Translations under genes and position numbers: made by a program
Origin: Solirubrobacteraceae bacterium
Lineage (GTDB): Bacteria; Actinomycetota; Thermoleophilia; Solirubrobacterales; Solirubrobacteraceae
Reading direction: 5' to 3'
NCBI GenBank assembly: GCA_024711025.1
Contig: JANJTP010000050.1
Span: 1 to 57,403 of the forward strand
Length of the DNA stretch: 57,403 nucleotides
Shown here: positions 31,811 to 39,750 of the stretch, in pieces
Layout: each line of letters opens with the position of its first letter
Numbering within the stretch: position 1 is the first letter of the stretch
The notes under the pieces: model-generated
Told to the model about the DNA's origin: nothing
Seen by the model: the letters and a program-made list of their open reading frames with translations, nothing else
The model's database searches: none

Positions 31811-32946
31811 GCGGCGCTGTCGCTCCAGATCTCAGCGAAGTGCGACGCGTAGTCGACGTCCCCCGTCCATGCCTGGCCCTCCGGGATCTCGTCGATGTTC
31901 TCCTTCGTGATGAGCCGGATCGGCAGCTTCTGCTCGATCGGCTCCTGGCCGGCGAAGACCCGGTTGAGGTTGTCGAATGCGGCGTAGGTGCCCCACTCCT
32001 TGGCCTCAGCCGACGTCGCGGCGACCTTGCCGTCGCGAATGAGCTGCAGCCACGCCTTGATGCCGTTGTAGGCGCCCACGGTGACCTTCTCGCTCTCCGG
32101 GAGGTTCGGCACGGCGTTCAGCAGCGCGGCGTCGTACGGCGCGATGATCGTGGTGATGTTCGGGTGCTGCGCGAGCGCCGAGCTGATGAGCTGCGGAACG
32201 CGGGTCGGGCCCTCGGCCCCCGTGAAGTCGTCCTTCTTGACGATCTCGCACGTCGGGCATTCCTCGAACGCCTCCTGCGCGCCGACGATCTGCTCGACGC
32301 AGACCTTGAACTCCGGAGCGTTCAGCAGGTAGGCCGTGGCCTTGCCGCCGCCCTTCCATGCCGCGTAGTTGGCGAGGGACCGGCCCTGCGCCCGATAGTC
32401 GGAGCGGATGTCATAGACGACCCCCGTATCGGATTGCTCGTTGAAGCCGTCGAAGCTCCCCACGGGGATCCCGGCCTTCCGCGCCCTTTCGACCGCCCCG
32501 GACACCGCCTCGACCGCGATCGCGTCGAGGATGATCCCGTCGACCTTCTGGTCGACGGCCTGCTGGATCGCCTGGTTCCAGACGCGCTGGTCGAACTTGC
32601 CATCGACGACGTTGACGTCCCAGCCGAGCGCCTTGCCGGCCGCCTTGGCGGCATCGGCCGGCCGCTTGCACCCGTCAGCCGCGAAGCTGCACGACAGGAA
32701 CATGATTCGCTTGCCGCCGACGGCCTTCGGGCCTTCCGTCGGCCCGATCCACTCGGCCGTCGGCTCCATCGCCTTCTTGGCGGCGGCTTCGAACTGCGCG
32801 ACCGACGCCGCAGCGTCGCCGCCTGTCCCGTTGCCGCCCCCGGCCGAGCTCGAGCCGGATTTCGAGTCTGACCCGCAGGCGCCGACTCCAACACCCAGCA
32901 CCGCAGCGACGAGCACCATCCCGACGCGGCGCTTGCCTGTCCTCAT
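31807..32946 (-). CDS. Substrate-binding lipoprotein of the ABC importer
   Basis: A 379-residue type-1 periplasmic-binding protein. The signal is MRTGKRRVGMVLVAAVLGVG followed by the lipobox V-G-A-C with Cys 24, then a Gly/Ser linker. The mature part has RIMFLSCSFAADGC, DGIILDAIAVEAVSGAVERA and GIPVGSFDGFNEQSDTG, the layout of sugar-binding Peripla_BP_4 proteins. Four Cys of the mature domain (CSFAADGC; CEEC-like pairs in FKVCVEQIV and EECPTCEIVK) could form disulfides. First gene of a six-gene leftward operon (importer, SDR, HyuA, HyuB) with operator-like sites upstream at 33041 and 33236. The ligand is unknown. Confidence 0.9.
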   Translation of the reverse strand: MRTGKRRVGMVLVAAVLGVGVGACGSDSKSGSSSAGGGNGTGGDAAASVAQFEAAAKKAMEPTAEWIGPTEGPKAVGGKRIMFLSCSFAADGCKRPADAAKAAGKALGWDVNVVDGKFDQRVWNQAIQQAVDQKVDGIILDAIAVEAVSGAVERARKAGIPVGSFDGFNEQSDTGVVYDIRSDYRAQGRSLANYAAWKGGGKATAYLLNAPEFKVCVEQIVGAQEAFEECPTCEIVKKDDFTGAEGPTRVPQLISSALAQHPNITTIIAPYDAALLNAVPNLPESEKVTVGAYNGIKAWLQLIRDGKVAATSAEAKEWGTYAAFDNLNRVFAGQEPIEQKLPIRLITKENIDEIPEGQAWTGDVDYASHFAEIWSDSAA

Positions 32947-33040
32947 GCTCCCACTCCTCCCGGAAAATTACGTGGCCAGCGACGAAGAGAACGTGCCGCC
33001 CCTCGGAGGGGCAGCCCCGTGCGCTCCGATCGGCCAGGAC

Positions 33041-33056
33041 CCTAACGTCCGTTAGA
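33041..33056. promoter_or_regulatory. TetR-type operator palindrome (site c)
   Basis: CCTAACGTCCGTTAGA, with the left half identical to site a and one mismatch to symmetry. It lies about 95 bp upstream of the binding-protein start and is the likely control site of the ABC-SDR-HyuAB operon. Confidence 0.7.
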
Positions 33057-33137
33057 CCCGACGTCAAGACCTGAGCAGCGCCCAGCCCATTCGCGGCCAA
33101 CCCCACCATCGCGCCGCCGACGTTTGCCCCGACCAAG

Positions 33138-33151
33138 TAACGGAGGCGTTA
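33138..33151. promoter_or_regulatory. Related inverted repeat with 4-bp spacer
   Basis: TAACG-GAGG-CGTTA: the same 5-bp half-site cores as the regulon palindromes but separated by 4 instead of 2 bases. It lies between sites c and d in the same gap, so it may be an accessory or degenerate binding site. Confidence 0.35.
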
Positions 33152-33235
33152 TCCGCTGTAAATAGGGGTGCGTGCGGCCTCGTCCAGACTGCCGCCCCCA
33201 TCCTCGCAGCGGCAGATCGCAGGCTACGCCCAGAC

Positions 33236-33251
33236 CCTAACGATCTGTTGG
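33236..33251. promoter_or_regulatory. TetR-type operator palindrome, imperfect (site d)
   Basis: CCTAACGATCTGTTGG keeps a perfect left half-site with a weaker right half. It lies about 195 bp from site c in the same gap, a pairing that would suit cooperative binding or a separate promoter. Confidence 0.5.
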
Positions 33252-33514
33252 CACCACTACCCACGTAGCCGACAGGCGGGCGACGCTCACGAAGAAGGCG
33301 CCCCGACGATCACGAGATGCCACGATCGCCGAGGGGTTCTATCCTGACGCCGGCCGCAGGCCCGCGGACCGAGCAGACGTCCGCTCCGCGAGCGCCGACG
33401 CGCCGGGCGGAAGCCTCGCGCTCACGCCGCGTGAGCTGATCAGGACCGAGCCCGACTCCGCGCCGAGCATGCCGGAGCCGCGCCGTCGCGCGCAGTCTGC
33501 GAGCATCGGGCGCG

Positions 33515-34573
33515 ATGAGCGACGCCTACGCCGAGGCCGGGGTCGACACGCGCGAGGCGGATGACGCGGTACGCGCGCTGGTCGGCGTGCTGGCGGGGAT
33601 CGACAGCGGCGGCCCGTCGCGCTCGGTCGTCCCCTCGGGCCACTACGCGAGCGTGCTGAGGGTCGCCGACGACCTGGGGATCGCGATCGCGACCGACGGC
33701 GTCGGATCGAAGATCGTCGTCGCCGAGCAGACCGGCCGGCTCGAGACGGTCGGCATCGACTGCGTCGCGATGAACGTCAACGACCTCGTGTGCGTCGGCG
33801 CCGAGCCGATCGCGATGGTCGACTACCTCGCCGTCGAGCGCGCCGACCCGCGAGCGCTCGCGGCGATCGCCCGCGGCTTGCGCGACGGAGCGAGCGACGC
33901 GGGGATCGAGATCCCGGGCGGGGAGCTCGCGGTCCTCCCGGAGCTGATTCGCGGCCATCCCTCGCCGGGCGGCTTCGATCTCTGCGGCACGGCGATCGGG
34001 ACCGTCGCGCTGTCGACGCTGCCGCTCGTCCTCGGCGCGCGGATCGCGCCCGGGGACGCGCTCGTCGGCGTGCCGTCGAGCGGCCTGCACTCCAACGGCT
34101 ACACGCTCGCCCGCCGAGTGCTCGTCGACGATGGCCCGGGGCTCGACGCGCGCCCCGACGAGCTGAGCGGCGCGACGGTCGCGGACGCGCTGCTCGAGCC
34201 GACCGTGATCTACGTGCGCGCCGCGCTCGACCTGCTGCGCAGCGACGTCCCGGTCCACGGCCTGGCGCACATCACCGGCGGGGGCCTGCGCAATCTCGTG
34301 CGGCTGGCGCCCGGGCGATGCGGCTTCCGCGTCGAGCGGCCGCTGCCGGCGCCCGGGGTCTTCGCGCTGCTCGCCCGCCTCGGCGCGATCCCGCCCGCCG
34401 AGATGTGGGAGGTCTTCAACATGGGTTGCGGCTTCGTCGCCGTCGTCCCCGAGGATCGCGCCGACGACGCGGCCGCGATCCTCGCGCAGCGCCACCCCGG
34501 CGCCGCGCGAATCGGCACCGTCAGCGACCGCGCCGGCGAGACGCTCGCTCCGGGCGCCGTCGTCGTGGGGTAG
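33515..34573 (+). CDS. purM: Phosphoribosylformylglycinamidine cyclo-ligase (AIR synthase)
   Basis: A 352-residue enzyme of purine synthesis that closes the imidazole ring of FGAM with ATP. PurM landmarks are YAEAGVDTREADDAVRAL at the N-terminus, LGIAIATDGVGSKIVVAEQ (ATDGVGTK motif), GIDCVAMNVNDLVCVGAEPI, PSSGLHSNGYTLARRVL, AHITGGGLRNLVRLAP and EMWEVFNMGCGFVAVVP (FNMGxGM motif). Length is normal. It is a housekeeping gene with no purine neighbour, flanked by leftward catabolic operons on both sides. It converges with the SDR gene at 34655. Confidence 0.95.
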   Translation: MSDAYAEAGVDTREADDAVRALVGVLAGIDSGGPSRSVVPSGHYASVLRVADDLGIAIATDGVGSKIVVAEQTGRLETVGIDCVAMNVNDLVCVGAEPIAMVDYLAVERADPRALAAIARGLRDGASDAGIEIPGGELAVLPELIRGHPSPGGFDLCGTAIGTVALSTLPLVLGARIAPGDALVGVPSSGLHSNGYTLARRVLVDDGPGLDARPDELSGATVADALLEPTVIYVRAALDLLRSDVPVHGLAHITGGGLRNLVRLAPGRCGFRVERPLPAPGVFALLARLGAIPPAEMWEVFNMGCGFVAVVPEDRADDAAAILAQRHPGAARIGTVSDRAGETLAPGAVVVG

Positions 34574-34591
34574 CGGCGTCTCGCGGCTACC
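34569..34591 (+). terminator. Candidate hairpin at the end of purM
   Basis: GGTAGC (34569-34574) pairs with GCTACC (34586-34591). Inside, after a G-G mismatch, GCG pairs with CGC around a TCT loop. The hairpin covers the purM stop codon in a gap between convergent genes. No T tract follows, so an intrinsic-terminator role is only possible. Confidence 0.35.
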
Positions 34592-34654
34592 GAGCGGCGA
34601 GGGCGAGATCCGCCCCCGGCGCCCGTGTCTGCCGGCCGCGGCTTGGCACGCGGC

Positions 34655-35404
34655 TCATTCGGCGTCGTAGCGAACGAGTCCCAGCGCGACGCCGCCGTCG
34701 ACGACAAGCGTCTGGCCGGTCGTGAAGCGAGCGCCGTCACCGAGCAGGAAGACGACGGCGGCCGCTATCTCGCCCGGCTCGACGAGACGGCCGAGTGGCG
34801 TATGACGCGCGATCCACTCTCCGTCGCGGTCGAGCGCCGCCGAGGTCAGCCCCGTACGCGCGAACCCCGGGGCGACGGAGTTGACGCGGACGCCGCGCTC
34901 GGCGACGGCGACCGCGAGAGCGCGTGTCGCGTGCTCCAGAGCGGCCTTGCTCGCAGCGTATGCCGGAGTCGGCCGGCCGGAGGTCGCGAGCACCGTTCGC
35001 CCCGCGATCGACGTGATGTTCACGATCGACCCGCCCGACGCCATCCGCTCCGCCGCCGCCTGCGCGATGAGCACGGGTGCGACGAGGTTGATGCGGAGCA
35101 GGCGCTCCCACTCCGCTGCGCTCGTGCGGCCGTGCTCCTCGCGCTCGGCCACGCCTGCGGCGTTCACGAGACCGTGGACGGGAAGGGGAAGCGCCGCGAC
35201 GCAGGCCGCGGCGCCTTCCGGGTCGGCGAGATCGAGCGCGAGCATGCTGCCGCCAAGGGTCGACGCGACTTCCGTCGCGGCCTTCGCGTCACGGTCGGCG
35301 ACGATGACCTGCGCGCCCGCCTGCGCCGTCTGGGCGGCGATCGCGGAGCCGAGCCCGCCGGCGCCGCCGACGACCAGGATCCTCCGTCCTTCGAGAGCGC
35401 TCAC
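34655..35404 (-). CDS. SDR-family oxidoreductase
   Basis: A 249-residue short-chain dehydrogenase. Cofactor motif ILVVGGAGGLGSAIAAQTAQ at about 8-27, VADRDAKAA (acidic residue after beta 2, suggesting NAD preference), LVNAAGVAE, catalytic Ser in VNITSIAGRT and Tyr/Lys in AYAASKAALEHATR. The end is FTTGQTLVVDGGVALGL. It lies 46 nt downstream of a second SDR in the operon headed by the broken permease. A role in oxidising a secondary alcohol to a ketone for the neighbouring carboxylase is plausible but unproven. Confidence 0.87.
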   Translation of the reverse strand: MSALEGRRILVVGGAGGLGSAIAAQTAQAGAQVIVADRDAKAATEVASTLGGSMLALDLADPEGAAACVAALPLPVHGLVNAAGVAEREEHGRTSAAEWERLLRINLVAPVLIAQAAAERMASGGSIVNITSIAGRTVLATSGRPTPAYAASKAALEHATRALAVAVAERGVRVNSVAPGFARTGLTSAALDRDGEWIARHTPLGRLVEPGEIAAAVVFLLGDGARFTTGQTLVVDGGVALGLVRYDAE

Positions 35405-35450
35405 GATCGCCGCCGCCTGCGCTGAGGCGGCGCAAGCCCCACGGCGCTCG

Positions 35451-36221
35451 TCAATGGACCTCGTGTCCGCCGGAGACGTTGATCGCCTGCCCGCTCACGA
35501 ATGCCGCGCCATCGCGGCAGAGGAAGCTCGCCACCTCGGCGACGTCCTCGGGCCTGGCCACGCGACCCATCGGGATCTCGGCGACGAAGGCCGCCCGCGC
35601 TGCAGACTCCGAGCCGACGTCGGGAAGGCGCGCGTAGGCGCCGGCGAGCTGCTCCATCATGTCGGTCGCCGTGATCGCCGGGCACACGGCGTTCACGGTG
35701 ACTCCCGTACCGGCGACCTCGAGCGCGAGCGACTGGGTCAATCCCACGAGTCCGAACTTCGACGCGCAATAGTGCGCGAGATAGGGCTCGCCGGTCTTCG
35801 CGGCGTCCGATGCGACGCTGACGATCCGTCCCCAGCCGCGGTCGACCATGCCGGGGACCACCGCCTTCGCGCAGAGGAACGCGCCGGTCAGGTTGACGGC
35901 GAGCACCCTGTTCCACTCCCGCTCCTCCAGCTCGACGACGGGCGCGACCGAGATCACGCCGGCGTTGTTCACCAGCACGTCGGGCGGCCCCAAGGCGGCG
36001 GAGGTGGTGGCGACCATCGCGGCGACCTGATCCGAGCGCGTGACGTCGCCGGGCGCGGCGACGGCCTTGCCGCCGCCATCCGCGATGGCGGCGGCGACGG
36101 CAAGGGCGAGCACCTCGTCCGCGTCGTTGACCGCCACCGCGAGCCCGTCCGCGGCAAGGCGCACTGCGATGGCGCGGCCGATTCCACGGCCCGCGCCCGT
36201 GACGAGCGCGACTCGGGACAC
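35451..36221 (-). CDS. SDR-family oxidoreductase
   Basis: A 256-residue short-chain dehydrogenase starting at a GTG (36219-36221) 2 nt after the permease stop. Cofactor motif ALVTGAGRGIGRAIAVRLA, then NDADEVLAL, LVNNAGVISV, catalytic Ser in IVSVASDAAKT and Tyr/Lys in HYCASKFGLVG. The C-terminal substrate loop (TATDMMEQLAGAYARLPDVG, then FVAEIPMGRVARPEDVAEVA) is longer than in the SDR at 34655, so the two are not recent duplicates. It ends FVSGQAINVSGGHEVH. Probably translated by coupling to the upstream gene. Confidence 0.87.
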   Translation of the reverse strand: MSRVALVTGAGRGIGRAIAVRLAADGLAVAVNDADEVLALAVAAAIADGGGKAVAAPGDVTRSDQVAAMVATTSAALGPPDVLVNNAGVISVAPVVELEEREWNRVLAVNLTGAFLCAKAVVPGMVDRGWGRIVSVASDAAKTGEPYLAHYCASKFGLVGLTQSLALEVAGTGVTVNAVCPAITATDMMEQLAGAYARLPDVGSESAARAAFVAEIPMGRVARPEDVAEVASFLCRDGAAFVSGQAINVSGGHEVH

Positions 36222-36223
36222 GA

Positions 36224-37643
36224 TCAGGTCAGGGTCGAGGGCGCCGGAGCAGCGACGGGGGCGACACCACCCTCGTGCTCGTCGGCATGCAGGTGCGATG
36301 CCACCTCGTCCGCCTCGGCGGCGGCGAGCGCGCTGCCGATCCGCTCGACCATCTCCGGACGGCGCTTGCGAGCGTGGAAGAGCAGCACCGTGCCGAGCGC
36401 GATCCAGCCGAGGTAGACGAACGGGAGCGCTCCGTAGATCCCGTCCTGGAGCGGGAAGACGCTGCGGTAGAGCGGATAGCAGAGGATCGCCGCTCCGAGC
36501 GCCGGGAGCACGCCGTGACGGAAGAGGCGGAACTCCCCGTTGCCACGCGTCCAGCGGATCAGCGCCAGGTTCGTCACTACGTACGAGACCAGGAACGCGA
36601 TCCCGATCAGGAAGCCGTAGTAGCCCCACGTTTCGAACGGGCCGACGGCGACCGCGAACGGGATGCTCATGACGAGGCACGCGACGACCATCGCGATGAT
36701 CGCCTTGTGCGGCGTGCCGCGGTGGGAGACGCCGCCGAGCCAGGCGCTGAGCACGCGCTCGCGGCCGAGGGTGTACACCACGCGGCAGCCGGCGTTGAAC
36801 GACGTCTGCGCGAAGGCGAGGATCGAGACACCGGCCGCAAAGACGATGATCGCGAGGCCGAAAGCGCCCCAGTACTTCTCGGCCACGGTCTGGATCGGCA
36901 CCGCGTCCTTGGCGAACGCGCCCTGGATGTCGGCGACGCCATAGCCCTGCACGAGCGCGTAGGAGACGAACACGTAGAACGTCGGGACGAGGATCGCCGT
37001 CACCCAGAGGCCCTTCGGGATGTTGTGCTTCGGCTTCTTCGTCTCCTCGCCCAGCGTCGCGCCCTCCTCGATGCCCACGTGGGAGAGGACCGCGAAGGTC
37101 ATCGCCAGTCCGAGGGCCGAGGCCCCGCCGCTCTGGATGGCGCTCGGACGGAACGGCGTCGTGCTCCACTCGCCGGGTCCGACCGTGACCAGCATCCAGA
37201 TCGCGAGCCCGATGAGCAGCACGACCTCGAAGGCCAGCATCGCGAGCGTCGCATGGAGCGTCTGCACGATCCCGAGCAAGCCAAGGATCGCGACGTAGCC
37301 GAGGCCACCGACGGTGAAGATCCACCACGGCACGTCGAGGCTGAACTGGCTCTGCAGGTACTCCGACATGAAGCCGCCGAAGATCGTGAAGCCGCCGCGC
37401 GAACTCCGCGAACGAGTTGACCAGGATCAGGACCGCCGGCCAGATGAGGACGAACGCGAGCACGAGCGCCGCGCCCGCGAACTGCCCCATGAAGGGGATG
37501 TTGAGCGCGATCGTCGCCGCGGGCCCGCAGCCCGCGACCGACAGGATCGCCACATGCCGCCAGTCGACCGTGTTGCGCTTCAGCTGGGGTTGACCCACCT
37601 GGTCCGGACTCGTTGCGGCAGGGGTTGCCGTCGACGCCATCAT
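36224..37643 (-). pseudogene. APC-family amino acid/amine permease, broken by deletion and frameshift
   Basis: The gene starts at an ATG (37641-37643) with a strong ribosome binding site (GGGGAGGTGAG) and encodes MMASTATPAATSPDQ..., the cytoplasmic LKRNTVDWRHVAIL segment and the first helices to LVNSFAEFARR. At about 37391-37400 the frame shifts. The other frame continues GGFTIFGGFMSEYLQ to 36224 with the rest of an APC transporter (VLSHVGIEEGATLGEETKKP, AGCRVVYTLGRERVL, GTPHKAIIAMV). The usual A-G-G/S-F-Y-x-Y-x-x-R-G-L-G stretch and the next helix are missing, so about 40-50 codons seem lost, joined at a GC-rich CGGCGG microhomology. It is first in an operon with two SDRs and would have imported an amine or amino acid. 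Confidence 0.75.
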
Positions 37644-37662
37644 CTCACCTCCCCTCGTGCTG

Positions 37663-37678
37663 ACGAACGCTCGTTAGA
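37663..37678. promoter_or_regulatory. TetR-type operator palindrome (site e)
   Basis: ACGAACGCTCGTTAGA, 20 bp upstream of the permease ATG. The first 15 bases are identical to site f at 44101. A lone half-site TCTAACG follows at 37680-37686, and a weaker site occurs at 37730-37745 (minus strand ACGAACGTCCGTCCGG). This gap separates the permease operon from the end of the carboxylase operon. Confidence 0.7.
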
Positions 37679-37754
37679 CTCTAACGAGCCACAACTGGTG
37701 ATGCAAGCCGGTTTCTGCTACCCATTTCACCGGACGGACGTTCGTGCGCTTAGC

Positions 37755-38591
37755 TCATATGTTGAGCATCTCGCGCGCCTGGGCCGGCGTCGCCACCGAA
37801 CGGCCGAGGACCGCGCAGTCGGCCGCGGTGCGTGCCACGAGCTCCGCGTTCGAAGCTGCCAAGCGCCCGCGCTCCACGTACACGCCGTCCTCGAACCCGG
37901 TTCGCAGGCAGGTCGCCCCCATGAGCGCCCCCAGCGCCAGCAGGCGGCGCTGATGGCGCCCGATCGCGGTGACGCCCCACGTGCACGCGTCCGGCACCGC
38001 GGACGCCAGCATCGCGAGATTGCGGTGCGTCGCGGCAAGCGCACCGGGAACGCCCAGCACCAGGTTGAAGCGCAGCGGCTCGGGCAGGGTGCCGTCCACC
38101 GCGAACGCGAGCGCCGCCTCGACGTGGCTGAGCTCGAACGCCTCGACCTCCAGGGCGATCCCGAGCTCACCCGCCGCACGTGCGATCGCGCGCGTCTCTG
38201 CGGGCGTCGTGGGAAAGAGCTCCTCACCGAAGTTGGTCGAGCCGGTCTCGATGCCGGCCATCTCCGGCGCCGCCCGCAGGCCTGCCGCCCGCTCGTCGAC
38301 GGACATCCCGATCGCACCGCCGGTGCTGACCATCGTGATGATGTCGCAGCCGCCGCGGATCAGCTCGATCGCCTCGGCGAACAGCTCCGGTCGCGCGCTC
38401 GGTGCTCCGTCCGGCTCGCGCACGTGCAGGTGGGCGATCGCCGCCCCGGCGGCGTGCGCGGCGATGACCTCGTCCGCGATCTCCCGCGGCGTGTAGGGGA
38501 CGGCGGGGTTGTCCTCCCGCGTCACCTCCGCGCCGGTCGGCGCCACGACGATCGCGACGGGCCGGGACGCCCAATCCGTCTCGCGGATCAC
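37755..38591 (-). CDS. Beta-keto acid cleavage enzyme (BKACE/Kce, DUF849)
   Basis: A 278-residue TIM-barrel protein of the BKACE family, which joins a beta-keto acid with acetyl-CoA and releases acetoacetate and a new acyl-CoA. Markers are VAIVVAPTGAEVTREDNPAVP, the zinc site HLHVREPDG (His 54, His 56), CDIITMVSTGGAIGMSVDER, TGSTNFGEELFP and GHMMx-like LALGALMGATCLRTGFEDGVY, where RxGxEDxxY is conserved. The founding member cleaves 3-keto-5-aminohexanoate in lysine fermentation. The GTG at 38591 overlaps the upstream stop (GTGA). Last of a five-gene coupled operon with the ketone carboxylase. Its presence implies that the carboxylated product is a beta-keto acid other than acetoacetate. Confidence 0.9.
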   Translation of the reverse strand: MIRETDWASRPVAIVVAPTGAEVTREDNPAVPYTPREIADEVIAAHAAGAAIAHLHVREPDGAPSARPELFAEAIELIRGGCDIITMVSTGGAIGMSVDERAAGLRAAPEMAGIETGSTNFGEELFPTTPAETRAIARAAGELGIALEVEAFELSHVEAALAFAVDGTLPEPLRFNLVLGVPGALAATHRNLAMLASAVPDACTWGVTAIGRHQRRLLALGALMGATCLRTGFEDGVYVERGRLAASNAELVARTAADCAVLGRSVATPAQAREMLNI

Positions 38592-39295
38592 GAGCGCGCC
38601 GCTTCCACGAGCGATCGAAACGAGCCGAGCTGAGCCTCGTCGAACTCGGGGGCCATGAGCTCGGGATGCCATTGGATCCCGCGCACGCGCCCGGCGGCGT
38701 CCTCGATGGCCTCGATCGTCCCGTCCGGCGACCAGCCGACCGGCTCGAGACCCCGGCCCAGGCGGTCGACGGCCTGGTGATGGACGCTGTTGACCTCGAG
38801 CGTCGTGGTGCCATAGGCCCGAGCGATCGCCGAGCCCTCGAGAAGTCGAACGGGGTGCGCCGGGCAGTCGTGCGGATCGTCGATGCGGTGGGTCAGCTCG
38901 CTCACGTCCGGGAGGTGCTGCACCAGTGTCCCGCCCAAGGCGACGTTGAGCACGTGGATCCCCCGGCAGACGCCGAGCACCGGGAGGTCGCGCGCGATCG
39001 CCTCGCTCACGAGCGCGATCTCGAAGCGGTCGCGCTCGCCGTCGACCCAGTAGAGCTCCTCGTGAGCATCCGCCCCGTACTGCGCCGGATCGACGTCGCC
39101 GCCTCCGTTGAGCACCAGCGCATCGATCCGCGCCGCGAGCGCCGCCGGATCTGCCGACTCGTCGGCGTAGACCGGCGTTCCGCCCGCCTGCGCGATGAGG
39201 TCGCCAAAGCGCCGGTGAACGGTGGCATGCGGGCTCGGCCCGGGCAGGGTCGACGTGAGCGTGCGCGTGATCGCGGTGACGGCGACCAGCGTCAT
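38588..39295 (-). CDS. PuuD-like gamma-glutamyl amide hydrolase (class I GATase fold)
   Basis: A 235-residue protein of the peptidase C26 family. The catalytic triad is visible: Cys 110 in LPVLGVCRGIHVLNVALGG, His 210 and Glu 212 in IRGIQWHPELMAPEF. Other landmarks are DALVLNGGGDVDPAQYG, RDRFEIALVSEAI, EVNSVHHQAVDRLG and WSPDGTIEAIED, all typical of gamma-glutamyl-gamma-aminobutyrate hydrolase PuuD. Such enzymes release glutamate from gamma-glutamylated amines. The matching ligase is probably the glutamine-synthetase-like protein at 44888-46309. Start and stop overlap neighbouring genes by 4 nt. Confidence 0.9.
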   Translation of the reverse strand: MTLVAVTAITRTLTSTLPGPSPHATVHRRFGDLIAQAGGTPVYADESADPAALAARIDALVLNGGGDVDPAQYGADAHEELYWVDGERDRFEIALVSEAIARDLPVLGVCRGIHVLNVALGGTLVQHLPDVSELTHRIDDPHDCPAHPVRLLEGSAIARAYGTTTLEVNSVHHQAVDRLGRGLEPVGWSPDGTIEAIEDAAGRVRGIQWHPELMAPEFDEAQLGSFRSLVEAARS

Positions 39296-39750
39296 TCGGC
39301 TGTCTCGCTCAGCGCCGGCTCGAAGTTCATGATGAACGGGTAGCCGATCGGCACGACCTCGACGTCGAGGCGCGTCGCGCAGCTCGGGCAGTAGAACTCG
39401 CGCAACACCATCCAGTCCGGATCTGCGGCCCGCGGGCCCGGGAAGAACGGCGTCTCGCCTTCGCGCTCGATCACGGCCGCGGCATGCTTCCAGTTGCGCC
39501 GGTGGTCGCCGAAGTCGTGGCCGCAGCGGCAGCGGACCACACGCTCTCCGTCATCCCGTCGCACGATGAAGAGCGCCTCCTGGAGGCAGACGAGGATCGG
39601 GTCGTCGAATGCGACGCGCTGCTGCTCGAGCCCGATGACCATCTCCTGGCGACCGGCATCCTTCGGCGCCCGCTGGATCGCCTGCAGGTCGTCGGACGAG
39701 ATCGACCCGTCGAGCAGGTCGTGGATCAGCTCGGCCGGATACTCGGTCAT
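39292..39750 (-). CDS. Acetone-carboxylase gamma-like subunit (AcxC type)
   Basis: A 152-residue protein. The N-terminal part (LLDGSISSDDLQAIQRAPKD) is helical. Cys and His residues are then grouped as VRCRCGHDFGDHRRNWKHAA and LREFYCPSCATRLDVEVVP, a likely zinc-ribbon-type site also present in acetone carboxylase gamma subunits, which are about 165 residues. The gamma subunit is found with carboxylases and not with simple hydantoinases, so it is the best evidence that this operon encodes a ketone carboxylase. It overlaps both neighbours by 4 nt. Confidence 0.85.
   Translation of the reverse strand: MTEYPAELIHDLLDGSISSDDLQAIQRAPKDAGRQEMVIGLEQQRVAFDDPILVCLQEALFIVRRDDGERVVRCRCGHDFGDHRRNWKHAAAVIEREGETPFFPGPRAADPDWMVLREFYCPSCATRLDVEVVPIGYPFIMNFEPALSETAE

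Larger units (their letters stand above)
32947..33514. other. Intergenic region with several operator-like sites
   Basis: A 568-bp gap between the leftward binding-protein gene and rightward purM. It has no convincing gene. It contains two palindromes of the regulon type (33041-33056 and 33236-33251) and a related site with a longer spacer (33138-33151). The AT-richer stretch around 33155-33172 is the best place for a promoter. Confidence 0.5.

Noticed and set aside
37663-37678. Intrinsic terminator of the carboxylase operon
   Set aside because: The palindrome is short, lacks a T tract and repeats nearly exactly at 44101 upstream of a start codon, so an operator fits better.
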